Shown in pieces: positions 16,237-23,539 of a stretch of DNA of 64,000 nt. The translations under genes were made by a program, and so were the position numbers. This DNA is from Agromyces humatus (GTDB taxonomy: Bacteria > Actinomycetota > Actinomycetes > Actinomycetales > Microbacteriaceae). Within the stretch, counting starts at the first letter, position 1. Each line of letters opens with the position of its first letter. The stretch is taken from the NCBI RefSeq assembly GCF_021228295.1, contig NZ_JAJQPD010000011.1:1-64000 (forward strand). Reading direction: 5' to 3'. The notes under the pieces are model-generated. The model was not told the origin of the DNA and made no database searches. It saw only the letters and a program-made list of their open reading frames with translations.

Positions 16237-17405
16237 GCCCCGCGAGAGGGTCGGCGGAGCCGATCCGCGTCGTCATCGCCCCCGACAGCTTCAAGGGGTC
16301 GATCGGCGCGGCATCGGCAGCCAGTGCGCTCGCCGAAGGCTGGCGTTCGGTGCGCCCCGACGACGAGATCCTGCTGAAGCCGATGGCCGACGGCGGCGAG
16401 GGCACGCTCGACGCGTTCGACGCATCGGTGGCGGGTGCGGAGCGGATACCGGTCACGGTGAGCGGACCCGACGACGTGATGTCGGATGCCTCGTGGCTCC
16501 TGTTGCCGCCCACCCCGGAGGCGCCAGCCGGCACCGGGGTGATCGACCTCGCATCGACGTCGGGGATCGAACTGCTCGGCGGCCACCTCCGCGCATGGGA
16601 CGCGCACACCCTCGGCTTCGGGCAGGCGATGCGCGCGGCCCTCGGGTACGGCGTCTCGCGCCTCGTCCTCGGGATCGGATCGAGTGCGTCGACCGACGGC
16701 GGCATGGGCGCGCTGACCGCGCTCGGGGCGCGGTTCATGGATGCCGCGGGCGATCCGTGCGCGCCGGGCGCGCGAGGTCTGACCCGGCTGGCATCCGTCG
16801 AACTGAGCGATCTGGTGCCGCTGCCCGAGGCGGGGGTGATCGTGCTGTCGGATGTCCCCAACCCGCTCGTCGGGCCGACCGGCGCCGCTGCGGTGTTCGG
16901 CCCGCAGAAGGGGTTGGACCCGGGCTGTGCCGAAGTCGTGGACGCGGGCCTCGCACGGCTCGCGACGCTCCTCGGTGTCGACCCGGCATCACCCGGCGCC
17001 GGGGCCGCGGGCGGCACCGGTATGGCGCTGATCGCGTGGGGCGCGCAACTCCTGCCCGGAGCGGCGCAGGTCGCCGAGGTCATCGGCCTCTCGAACGCCG
17101 TCGCGTCCGCAACGGTGGTGATCACCGGCGAAGGCTCCTACGACGGCCAGTCCGCGGCAGGCAAGGTGCCCGCGTTCATCGTGCGGCTCGCCGCAGAGTC
17201 GGGTGCTGCGACGGTGCTCGTCGCCGGTCGGATCGCCCCCGATGCCGACCTCGCCCCGTTCGCGATCGCGGAGTCGTTGTCGCGCGTGGCGGGCTCACCG
17301 GCCGAGGCGCAGCGTCACGCCGAGCACTGGCTCGTCGAGGCCGGCCGCCGCACCGCGCTCGCCTTCGAACACCGGCCGACGAGTGCAATGCAGACGAGTG
17401 CATAG
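16233..17405 (+). CDS. Glycerate kinase (GlxK/GarK family)
   Basis: A 390-aa kinase of the glycerate kinase type: VVIAPDSFKGSIGAASAASA near the N-terminus, KPMADGGEGTLDAF, VLGIGSSASTDGGMGALTALG, and GEGSYDGQSAAGKVP near the C-terminus. It converts D-glycerate to 2-phosphoglycerate (or 3-phosphoglycerate), feeding lower glycolysis. GTG 16233 lies in a GTGA overlap with the isomerase gene. It is the last gene of the LacI-controlled operon. Its presence indicates that the pathway ends in glycerate. Confidence 0.9.
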   Translation: MSPARGSAEPIRVVIAPDSFKGSIGAASAASALAEGWRSVRPDDEILLKPMADGGEGTLDAFDASVAGAERIPVTVSGPDDVMSDASWLLLPPTPEAPAGTGVIDLASTSGIELLGGHLRAWDAHTLGFGQAMRAALGYGVSRLVLGIGSSASTDGGMGALTALGARFMDAAGDPCAPGARGLTRLASVELSDLVPLPEAGVIVLSDVPNPLVGPTGAAAVFGPQKGLDPGCAEVVDAGLARLATLLGVDPASPGAGAAGGTGMALIAWGAQLLPGAAQVAEVIGLSNAVASATVVITGEGSYDGQSAAGKVPAFIVRLAAESGAATVLVAGRIAPDADLAPFAIAESLSRVAGSPAEAQRHAEHWLVEAGRRTALAFEHRPTSAMQTSA

Positions 17406-17677
17406 CTTCGGTCTCCTCGTGTGGCCATGCCCGCCGCTCGATAGGCCCGGTATCGGGCTGCCCACCGTGCCGCTGCCAGCGGGGAAGCGGCTGCGCACGC
17501 GAGGCGGCGCGGCCACCGCCGCCGCCTTCCTCCAAGCGACACGGGACGGTCGAACACCTGCTCCGCAGAAGCCCGCGAAACGCGGTCGCTGACGCATGAA
17601 CGTTGAACAATCGTTGAACTCAACGAGCCCTGTTCGTCTATCTGGGACAAGAACCCCTGGTCAAACGATGATTTCCA
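17406..17677. other. Intergenic, 272 bp; former downstream flank of tRNA-Met
   Basis: I see no gene here. The region lies between the glycerate kinase stop and the left attachment site; before insertion it would have faced the 3' end of the tRNA-Met gene. It includes an imperfect dyad CGTTGAAC...GTTGAACTCAACG around 17604-17630. No convincing operon terminator is seen. Confidence 0.5.
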
Positions 17678-17715
17678 GTAGCGAGGGCGGGACTCGAACC
17701 CGCGACACCACGATT
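17678..17715. other. attL: 38-bp copy of the tRNA-Met 3' half
   Basis: Identical over 38 bp to 27538-27575, the 3' half of the intact tRNA-Met gene. The match ends at the base next to the anticodon (17716 c versus 27576 a). It is not a functional tRNA because the 5' half is missing. Confidence 0.93.
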
Positions 17716-17741
17716 CTCGACGCAGCCGAATCAGGGGTTTC

Positions 17742-17841
17742 TGCGGGGTCGCGCTGCATGCCTCTGGCCGCTGATTCACTGGCCACGGCATCCCGACGCA
17801 TACCGAGCGTTGCCGCTGAATGTGCGGGGTAAATGCGGGGT
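17742..17841 (+). repeat. Left-arm integrase-type repeats TGCGGGGT (x3)
   Basis: TGCGGGGT occurs at 17742-17749, 17823-17830 and 17834-17841, all in the same orientation. The last two starts are 11 bp apart. The same octamer recurs three times beside the right attachment site with an identical 11-bp pair, as expected for arm-type binding sites of a lambda-type integrase. Confidence 0.7.
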
Positions 17842-17859
17842 CGAGGCGACGCGCAAGAG

Positions 17860-18432
17860 TTATCGGGTACGGCCAGCGTCCGGCCGGGCTCGCACCGGGG
17901 TCGCGTTGAACGAGCGCACATAGGCGGCGTGCACCTTCTCGACGGCCTCGCGAAGCTTGACGTTCCGGCCACCGAGGCGCTCGCCGCGCAGCTCGCCGAC
18001 GTAGACGACGGCGGCGCCCTCGCGCACGATGCGCACAGCGCCGTACTCTCGGCCGGTGGAGTCGACCAGCGTCCAGACTCCCGGCGTGTGCTCCTGGGCG
18101 TTGAGCAGCGGATGCCGCGCCGACCCGTCGCCCGATCCCGGCGGCACCCTCGGTGGCTCGGGCGCCCTCGTCGACTCGGCGGCCTTCGGCAACTCGGCCG
18201 CGGCGCGGTACTCCCACCAGACAGTCTCGGCGGCGAGGCGCAGAGCGTCGACCGGGAAGTAGCCGAGGAACACGCGCGCATCCTCATCCGGCGCCCAGGT
18301 CTCGGCGCGGAGCAGCGGGCGTGGTGGTGAGCTGACGTGCACTTCACGGATCACGGCGATGCGCCTCGAGTCGTCGAACAGCAACCACTCGCCGGCACGG
18401 ATCGACCTTAGTTTCGGCTGCCAGTAGCGCAT
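17860..18432 (-). CDS. Hypothetical element protein, 190 aa
   Basis: A 190-residue soluble protein with no recognised domain. The N-terminal half contains WQPKLRSIRAGEWLLFDDSRRIAVIREVHV and GYFPVDALRLAAETVWWEYRAA. A Pro/Glu-rich linker (about residues 82-108) leads to a second half with WTLVDSTGREYGAVRIVREG and KLREAVEKVHAAYVRSFNATPVRA. The two halves look like related beta-rich units (possibly a duplicated fold; inference). It lies at the attL end, beyond the origin-like region, separate from the main leftward operon. Confidence 0.7.
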   Translation of the reverse strand: MRYWQPKLRSIRAGEWLLFDDSRRIAVIREVHVSSPPRPLLRAETWAPDEDARVFLGYFPVDALRLAAETVWWEYRAAAELPKAAESTRAPEPPRVPPGSGDGSARHPLLNAQEHTPGVWTLVDSTGREYGAVRIVREGAAVVYVGELRGERLGGRNVKLREAVEKVHAAYVRSFNATPVRARPDAGRTR

Positions 18433-18483
18433 CGGGCGGCTGCTCCATTCGAGGGAAGCGCACCGGCCCGCGCGGGGATCAAT

Positions 18484-18630
18484 CTACGCCGATCGACCGT
18501 CACTCGCCTCGGGCGCCTGCTCGATCACCGAGACCGCGCACGAGCGGCAGATGTAGCGGCCGGCCTTCCAGATCGTGCGCGTGCCGCAGACCGGGCAGTC
18601 GGGCTCGGTCGCGATTAGGTCGTCATCCAT
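18484..18630 (-). CDS. Small zinc-ribbon protein, 48 aa
   Basis: A 48-residue reading frame from ATG 18630 to TAG 18484. It holds two CxxC pairs, CPVCG and CRSCA, separated by 13 residues, forming a classic zinc ribbon, with acidic ends. It is too short for ordinary ORF cut-offs. It sits between the 190-aa unknown and the iteron region, same strand as both neighbours. Small zinc ribbons in mobile elements often contact DNA or RNA polymerase; no specific role can be claimed. Confidence 0.7.
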   Translation of the reverse strand: MDDDLIATEPDCPVCGTRTIWKAGRYICRSCAVSVIEQAPEASDGRSA

Positions 18631-18694
18631 GGGCCCGGCCGAGTGCACCTGGCGGGGATCGGAGTCAGCCGACCGAGCCGAAGAGCGCGGGCTC

Positions 18695-19091
18695 GGAACA
18701 GGCGGAACATGTTCCGAGCCAACTCGGATTCAGGGGGAGGGATGGCTGTAGAGCCGAAGGCGGGGGTGCGACGGTGCCGACAAAAAAAACCGCTTGACGG
18801 TCGTCTCGCGAGGTCGGTCGGAACACTTGGAACACGTTCCGCCCTACCTTTACCTCTTACACACCTACTATTCCTTTCTTCCCTTTCTACTCTCATTAAT
18901 AGAGTGGGACATGTTCCGCCTGTTCCTGCCCAGTGTTCACGCGGGATGCAGCCTGTTCCGCTACCTGTTCCGAATCGGTGCCGAGACGGCCTCCGCCTGT
19001 TCCGAGACGGCCTCCGCCTGTTCCGAGCGGCTCGGTCGCTCGCTCGCCGCTGTCGCGGCACGATCGTTGTACCTGTTCCGCCACCTGTTCC
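18695..19091. other. Putative replication origin: GGAACA/TGTTCC iterons around an AT-rich tract
   Basis: About 600 bp (18631-19238) without a convincing gene. GGAACA occurs at 18695, 18704, 18820 and 18829; TGTTCC at 18710, 18912, 18921, 18954, 18966, 18998, 19019, 19074 and 19086. Two sites form dyads: GGAACATGTTCC (18704-18715) and GGAACACGTTCC (18829-18840). Left-side copies read GGAACA and right-side copies TGTTCC. They flank a pyrimidine-rich AT-rich stretch (18843-18905), which stands out sharply in this GC-rich sequence. Iterons plus an unwinding-type tract, in an element with an SF3 helicase, suggest an origin. A regulatory centre is the alternative. Confidence 0.6.
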
Positions 19092-19238
19092 GAGAGCCCG
19101 ACTCAGCGCGTCTCAGTCGAAGCTTCGGCCACCCGCACTCGGTGACCCGATCGGCATGGCATCCGCTCGGGGGTGCGGGGGTGCGCGGCTGCGCCCCGGC
19201 CAGCTCGAGGCGACCGGGGCGCAGTGTGTGAGTCGCGT

Positions 19239-20657
19239 CTATGCGACGGCGTTTACGAGGTCGCGCATGCTGTCGTCGGAGACGAGCACGTAGCGCTGAG
19301 TCGTCGCGGGTGAGGCGTGGCCGAGCAGCTGCTGCACGGTGAACACGTCACGGCCGTGATTGTAGGCGCGAGTCGCGAACCGGTGCCGCAGCGTGTGCAT
19401 GGTGACGCCCTCGGGCAGGAGCCGCGAGATGATCTTCGACATGTAGCCGGCGGACAGGTGACCGGCGCTTCCGCCGGGGAACACGAACCCGTCGCCACGC
19501 GCACGGAGCTGCGCGGCGAGGCTGGCCTTGATCGGGACGCGCCGCTGCTTCGAGCCTTTGCCGTGTACGACGAGCCATGCCGAGTCGGTCGGCCCGGCGA
19601 TGTCGCGGGAGTGCACGCGGGCAACCTCGCCCGCGCGTAGGCCGGCCTCGACGGCGAGGCGGATCGCGAGTGTCTCCCGATCGTCGGCGTCCTCGAGCGC
19701 GCCGCGCAGCGCGTCGTCGTCGGTTGGGCGGGCGAGGTAGCGTGTCAGCCTCACCTTGGGGAGCTTCTCGGCTGGGCTGGCTTCGATGCGCCCTGAGTCG
19801 ACCATCCACCGGTAGAACTGGCGCAGGGCCGACCGTGCGCCGCGTCGCGTCTCGGCGGCCCAGTGCTTGCCGCCCATCCATTCGAGCAGGTCATCGAGCG
19901 CGACTGTCGTCGGCTCGAGCGAGGGGCAGTCGCGGGCGAAGCGGCGCAGGTGTGCGAGGTATTGGCCGCGCGTGGTTGCCGGGTAGCCGGTGCCGATCAT
20001 GGCCCGGTCGTACGCGGTGAGCACTGGTTCCCATGCCTCGGGCACCGCGAGGCGAAGCGAGCGATGCGTGCCGCTGTCGGTCGGGTCGGTGTGGGCGCGA
20101 CCGCTGCGCACGGCCCAGCGGTAGAACGCGCGCAGCGAGTCGCGCAGCGATGCCTCGACGTGCGGGCCGGTGAACGATTGCAGCCAGCCCTCGACATCCT
20201 CGACTGTGACGTGCCAGGGCGAGCCCTCGCGGCCTGCAGCGAACCGGCGAACCCGATCGATGCGGCGCCGGATCGTCGCGGGCGCCCGGCCGGCGGCGCG
20301 CTCGGCGACCTCGAACGCGGTGAGGGCATCACTCCAGACGGCCTCGATCGTGCGGCCCGGCGCGACTGGCGGGGGGACCATGCCGGGCTCGGCGAGTCCG
20401 CGGCGGTGGCCCCACTCGTAGAAACCGCGCAGCGCGATCCGGTAGTCCTTTCGCTGCTGGCCCTCGGCGAGCTGCGAGAGCCATGCCGCGACCATGGCCG
20501 GGGTCATCGCCCATGGCGCCGCGGCCGCCTCGCCCGCGAACCGGCGGAGGCGGGCGAGGCGGGTGCGGATGGTTGACGGCGAGTATCCCTGCACGAGCAT
20601 GCGCCGCTCGAAGCCGTCGAGCTCGACGACCCACTCGTCGGACGGAACGCGGTTCAT
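19239..20657 (-). CDS. Tyrosine recombinase with three tandem core-binding repeats
   Basis: A 472-aa protein. The C-terminal catalytic domain (about 310-472) has the full set: R341 (AGLRAGEV), K367/K370, H421 and R424 (HTLRHR), H447 (LLGHAS), Y456 (TQRYV). Unusually, the N-terminus holds three consecutive SAM-like core-binding units of about 100 aa. Matching segments are YSPSTIRTRLARLRRFA...FYEWGHRRG (25-87), RAPATIRRRIDRVRRFA...FYRWAVRSG (124-186) and YPATTRGQYLAHLRRFA...FYRWMVDSG (225-289); one is normal. ATG 20657 overlaps the upstream stop (ATGA). It ends the leftward operon next to the iteron region, so it may resolve replicated multimers, XerC/D-like (inference). Distinct from the att-proximal integrase. 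Confidence 0.88.
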   Translation of the reverse strand: MNRVPSDEWVVELDGFERRMLVQGYSPSTIRTRLARLRRFAGEAAAAPWAMTPAMVAAWLSQLAEGQQRKDYRIALRGFYEWGHRRGLAEPGMVPPPVAPGRTIEAVWSDALTAFEVAERAAGRAPATIRRRIDRVRRFAAGREGSPWHVTVEDVEGWLQSFTGPHVEASLRDSLRAFYRWAVRSGRAHTDPTDSGTHRSLRLAVPEAWEPVLTAYDRAMIGTGYPATTRGQYLAHLRRFARDCPSLEPTTVALDDLLEWMGGKHWAAETRRGARSALRQFYRWMVDSGRIEASPAEKLPKVRLTRYLARPTDDDALRGALEDADDRETLAIRLAVEAGLRAGEVARVHSRDIAGPTDSAWLVVHGKGSKQRRVPIKASLAAQLRARGDGFVFPGGSAGHLSAGYMSKIISRLLPEGVTMHTLRHRFATRAYNHGRDVFTVQQLLGHASPATTQRYVLVSDDSMRDLVNAVA

Positions 20658-21010
20658 TCGAGTGCTCCACTCATCGGGTCGCTGGCGAGGATCGCGCCGA
20701 TCTGCGCCGTCCATGCCTGGATGCCGTGCAGATCGGCGGCAATCGCCTGCAAGCCGTCTACGTCGAACTCGCCGCGCAGCTCGAGGGACATGGCGAGCCG
20801 GACCGGCCCGGCGCCGACGCGGATGAACGCGGCCGAGCCGAGCGAGCCGAGCTTGATGTCTTCGCCCTCGTGGACCCATGCGTCGGGCTCGGCGCCGTCG
20901 CCGCCGTGGTCGAGGTAGCGGCCGCGGCACCACGAGAGCGGGCAGTCGATGCGTCGATGGTTCATCGCGAGGAACTCCGCATCGGTGATCTCGTCATCGA
21001 AGCGGGTCAT
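20654..21010 (-). CDS. Hypothetical element protein, 118 aa
   Basis: A 118-aa protein joined by ATGA overlaps to both neighbours. Its N-terminus is acidic (MTRFDDEITDAEFLAM). The motif HRRIDCPLSWCRGRYLDHGG places two Cys and two His in about 20 residues, a possible metal site. The second half (SLGSAAFIRVGAGPVRLAMS, then LQAIAADLHGIQAW) looks like a beta-then-helix domain. No family recognised. Coupled translation with the tape-measure-like gene suggests co-regulated late expression. Confidence 0.68.
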   Translation of the reverse strand: MTRFDDEITDAEFLAMNHRRIDCPLSWCRGRYLDHGGDGAEPDAWVHEGEDIKLGSLGSAAFIRVGAGPVRLAMSLELRGEFDVDGLQAIAADLHGIQAWTAQIGAILASDPMSGALE

Positions 21011-22152
21011 TCGAGGAACCTTCCAATCGTGCCGTCAGCGTTCACGCGCACGGTCATGGTCGCGCCGCGGTTCAGGCGTCGTTCGAGGGCGTCGAGGTCG
21101 GTCGTGTTCACGTTGACCTTCACCGTGGGCTGCGGCGGGTTTGCGGCCTTCGCGTAGTACCGCTCGAGCGCGGCGCCACGGTCGGTGATCGCCTGTCGCG
21201 CAGCGCTGTTGCCGGCGGCCTCTTTGGCGTTCTGGGCTTCGACGAGCGCCAAGTACTCTTCGGCGTTGCTCTTCACGGTCTGCTGCAGGCCGAGCTGATC
21301 CTGGTACTTACCGACGATCTGCTCGAGGGTCGCGACCTCTGCCGTCTCGATGTCGAACACGTTCTTGCCGGCGTCGGCCTTGTCGCGCATCTTCTGCGTG
21401 CCTTCGTCGACGAGCGCGTTGCCTGCGGCGATGACGGCATTGATTGCGTCCTCGTCGCCGGCCATCGCCTGCACGACGAGCTGCCGATCTACCGCGAACT
21501 TCGCGGCATCCGCCGTCGCGACCGCGAGGCGCTCGGCGTCCTCGTAGATCGCGCCAGATTCCTCGATGATCTGCTGAACGCTGAGGTAGTTGCGGCCTTC
21601 CTCTGCGGCGGCGATGTACGCCTCGGTGAGTCGGCGCTTGAGTTCGTCGGCTTCCTCTTGCTGCTTCTGAATCTCCGACGTGATCACGCCGATGCCGACC
21701 GCGGCCGCGATGCCTGCGGCGGCTCCGAGCGGGCCGAACCCGGACATGCCGTTCGCGACGGTCTCTTGGATGAACTCGCCGACGTCGGACCACTCGCCGC
21801 GGAAGCTGGCCGCGGACTCGCGGCCAGCCTGGCCGGCCTCGTCTTTCAGGTCGTTGGCACCCTCCTTCGCTTTGTCGAATCCGTCGTCGGCGGATTGCTT
21901 CATCTTGCGGTAGGCGTCGCGGTACTCGCGCTCGATGATGCGGGCGGCGTCCTTCGTCTCGTCCGCGAGGTTGTCGGTTGCCTTCTGCGCGGCCTCGAGG
22001 TCGCGCTCGAGCTGGTCGGCACCCTTGCTCTTGCCGAGTTCTTCGAGGGCCTTCTCAGCGTCCTCGAGGGGCTTGATGATGCCGGTCTCGACGCCTTGCT
22101 TGAACCCCTTGGTTTCGGAGCTGATCGGTACTTCGATATCGCCACGTGCCAT
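21007..22152 (-). CDS. Phage tail tape-measure-like coiled-coil protein
   Basis: A 381-aa protein. It opens MARGDIEVPISSETKGFKQG, the usual start of tape-measure/minor-tail proteins, followed by long charged helices (residues 20-130). A Gly/Ala-rich hydrophobic stretch (about 140-160, GPLGAAAGIAAAVGIGVI) resembles tape-measure membrane segments. More coiled coil and a beta-type C-terminus (PTVKVNVNTTDLDALERRL) complete it. AAAGGA precedes ATG 22152. Real tape measures are usually much longer and sit among tail genes; here there are none. A satellite could use a short one to remodel or hijack a helper tail; this is inference. A membrane-active or adhesin-like role is also possible. Confidence 0.7.
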   Translation of the reverse strand: MARGDIEVPISSETKGFKQGVETGIIKPLEDAEKALEELGKSKGADQLERDLEAAQKATDNLADETKDAARIIEREYRDAYRKMKQSADDGFDKAKEGANDLKDEAGQAGRESAASFRGEWSDVGEFIQETVANGMSGFGPLGAAAGIAAAVGIGVITSEIQKQQEEADELKRRLTEAYIAAAEEGRNYLSVQQIIEESGAIYEDAERLAVATADAAKFAVDRQLVVQAMAGDEDAINAVIAAGNALVDEGTQKMRDKADAGKNVFDIETAEVATLEQIVGKYQDQLGLQQTVKSNAEEYLALVEAQNAKEAAGNSAARQAITDRGAALERYYAKAANPPQPTVKVNVNTTDLDALERRLNRGATMTVRVNADGTIGRFLE

Positions 22153-22195
22153 GATCTTGATCCTTTCGGGATGGTGTGTTTGGTCGGCTGGATGC

Positions 22196-22855
22196 TCAGG
22201 CGAACAGGCGGCGCAGGGTGTCGCGTGCGGCCTCAGCGCGGGTGCGGCCGTCAGCGAGCTTGGTCTCGGCCTGCTGGGCGATGTAGGCGGCGCGCACCTG
22301 CTCGAAGCAGATCGCGCACGAGCGGAGTGCCTTTGTGGGGTACGGCGCGCGGTCCTCGGCCTCTTCGAAGTACAGCGCACGGGTCTTGACCGGCAGGCCG
22401 GTCTCGCGAGTTAGTGCGACGGTGCCGCATTCCGGGCAGGTGTGGTGCTTCTCGTGGGCAGCGGCGGCGCGCGCCCGCTCGCGGACGGCCGTCGACTCGG
22501 CGAGAGCGGCCGCGACCGCGGCACGGTGGGCGAACACGCCCTCGTAGTCGTTCAGGATCTCCCACTTGAGGGACTCGACGTCGGCCTCGATCCGGGCGTC
22601 GATGACGTGGGGCGCGAGGTCGGTCGGGCGGTGCTCGCCGCTGTAGCGGCGGTTGACGACCTGTCGCGCGAAGGCGCGGGAGTTCATCCCGGCGAATGCG
22701 TCGCCGCGCGACAGCGCGGTGTGCGCCTCGGCGACCGCGGGGTAGACGGCCGCGTAGTGCTCGCGGGCGGCCTCGGGGACGAAATAGACCGAGCGCTCGT
22801 CGTCGTAGCCGGTGGGCAGGCCGGCGGCGGGCTTCGTGGTGGTGAACAGTGACAT
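22196..22855 (-). CDS. Hypothetical element protein with two CxxC motifs, 219 aa
   Basis: A 219-aa protein, AAAGG before ATG 22855. It is mostly alpha-helical with CPECGTVALTRETG (about residues 139-152) and CAICFEQVRAAY (about 181-192), which could pair as a split zinc site. The N-terminal section includes YDDERSVYFVPEAAREHYAAVYP. No known family recognised. It lies in the leftward operon between the small genes and the tape-measure-like gene. Confidence 0.7.
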   Translation of the reverse strand: MSLFTTTKPAAGLPTGYDDERSVYFVPEAAREHYAAVYPAVAEAHTALSRGDAFAGMNSRAFARQVVNRRYSGEHRPTDLAPHVIDARIEADVESLKWEILNDYEGVFAHRAAVAAALAESTAVRERARAAAAHEKHHTCPECGTVALTRETGLPVKTRALYFEEAEDRAPYPTKALRSCAICFEQVRAAYIAQQAETKLADGRTRAEAARDTLRRLFA

Positions 22856-22859
22856 GGTT

Positions 22860-23171
22860 TCAGTGCCTTTCGTGGTGCCCGGCGGGCGCCGGGGCGGTGT
22901 TGTGATGTGCGGTGCTGAACCGCTCCCACTCCTGTTCGAAGTGGGCGTCTAGGCGGCGCTGGCGAATCTCCGCCAGTGCCGTGGGGGTGTTGTTCGCGCG
23001 CTCGTACCAGAGGTCGGCGTCGCGGTTCGCTCGGTCGAGCTGCGGCCAGAGCCATGCGGCGCAGGCATCCCAGCCGCGGAGCCAGAGCGCCAGGGCGGCG
23101 GCGTCGTCGCGCGAGCGGGCCGGCGGCGGCAGCGGCGGCAGCGCGTCGCCGAGCAAGTGAAGGCGGGTCAT
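22860..23171 (-). CDS. Hypothetical element protein, 103 aa
   Basis: A 103-aa helix-rich protein: LWLRGWDACAAWLWPQLDRANR is strongly Trp-rich, and the end is basic/His-rich (GHHERH). Start ATG 23171 overlaps the previous stop (ATGA); the next gene begins 4 bp downstream. No family recognised. Its coupling to neighbours supports a real gene. Confidence 0.65.
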   Translation of the reverse strand: MTRLHLLGDALPPLPPPARSRDDAAALALWLRGWDACAAWLWPQLDRANRDADLWYERANNTPTALAEIRQRRLDAHFEQEWERFSTAHHNTAPAPAGHHERH

Positions 23172-23314
23172 CGGTCGGCCCTCTCATCGAAGTCGCCGCG
23201 GCGGATGCGGTCGGCGAGGCCGAGGTACACGGCCGTGGGCACGAACCCGACCGAGACGGCGCGCTCGTCGAGCCATGCGAGGATCGCGGCCCGGTCGAGG
23301 GGCGAGGCGTTCAC
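23168..23314 (-). CDS. Hypothetical small element protein, 48 aa
   Basis: A 48-residue frame from GTG 23314 (GTGA overlap with the upstream gene) to TGA 23168 (ATGA overlap with the downstream gene), with AGGAG ahead of the start. The product, beginning VNASPLDRAAILAWLDERAV, looks like a small helical bundle. Exact coupling on both sides makes it a convincing gene although it is short. Function unknown. Confidence 0.65.
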   Translation of the reverse strand: MNASPLDRAAILAWLDERAVSVGFVPTAVYLGLADRIRRGDFDERADR

Positions 23315-23520
23315 CGCTCGTCTCCTGCGACGGGGATCGGAAGGTGTGCGACGGCCCCCAGGAGGGCCGAGTAGGTCGCAGCGCGGCGGGCCTTCGCGGC
23401 CTCAAGTGATTGGGCCGACACACCATGAGCCGTGTGGATGTCTGCCACGATCAGCGAGGCGACCTCTTCGCAAGCGTCGACGTGCGCCCGGATGATGGTC
23501 ATCAGCTCGGTCTTGTTCAT
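23311..23520 (-). CDS. Hypothetical small element protein, 69 aa
   Basis: A 69-aa, mostly helical protein (MNKTELMTIIRAHVDACEEV ... AAKARRAATYSALLGAVAHL). It follows the helicase gene by 19 bp and overlaps the next gene by GTGA. No family recognised. Confidence 0.65.
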   Translation of the reverse strand: MNKTELMTIIRAHVDACEEVASLIVADIHTAHGVSAQSLEAAKARRAATYSALLGAVAHLPIPVAGDER

Positions 23521-23539
23521 CGCTTCGTCTCCGTCGTTC

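Noticed and set aside
17678-17715. tRNA-like sequence at the left end of the element
   Set aside because: Only the 3' half of tRNA-Met is present, with no acceptor 5' strand or D-arm; it is an attachment-site copy.
18794-19231. Plus-strand open frame of 145 codons through the iteron region
   Set aside because: The product is aromatic/Arg-Ser rich with repeated segments made by the TGTTCC repeats, there is no RBS, and minus-strand frames are equally open; it is a repeat artefact.
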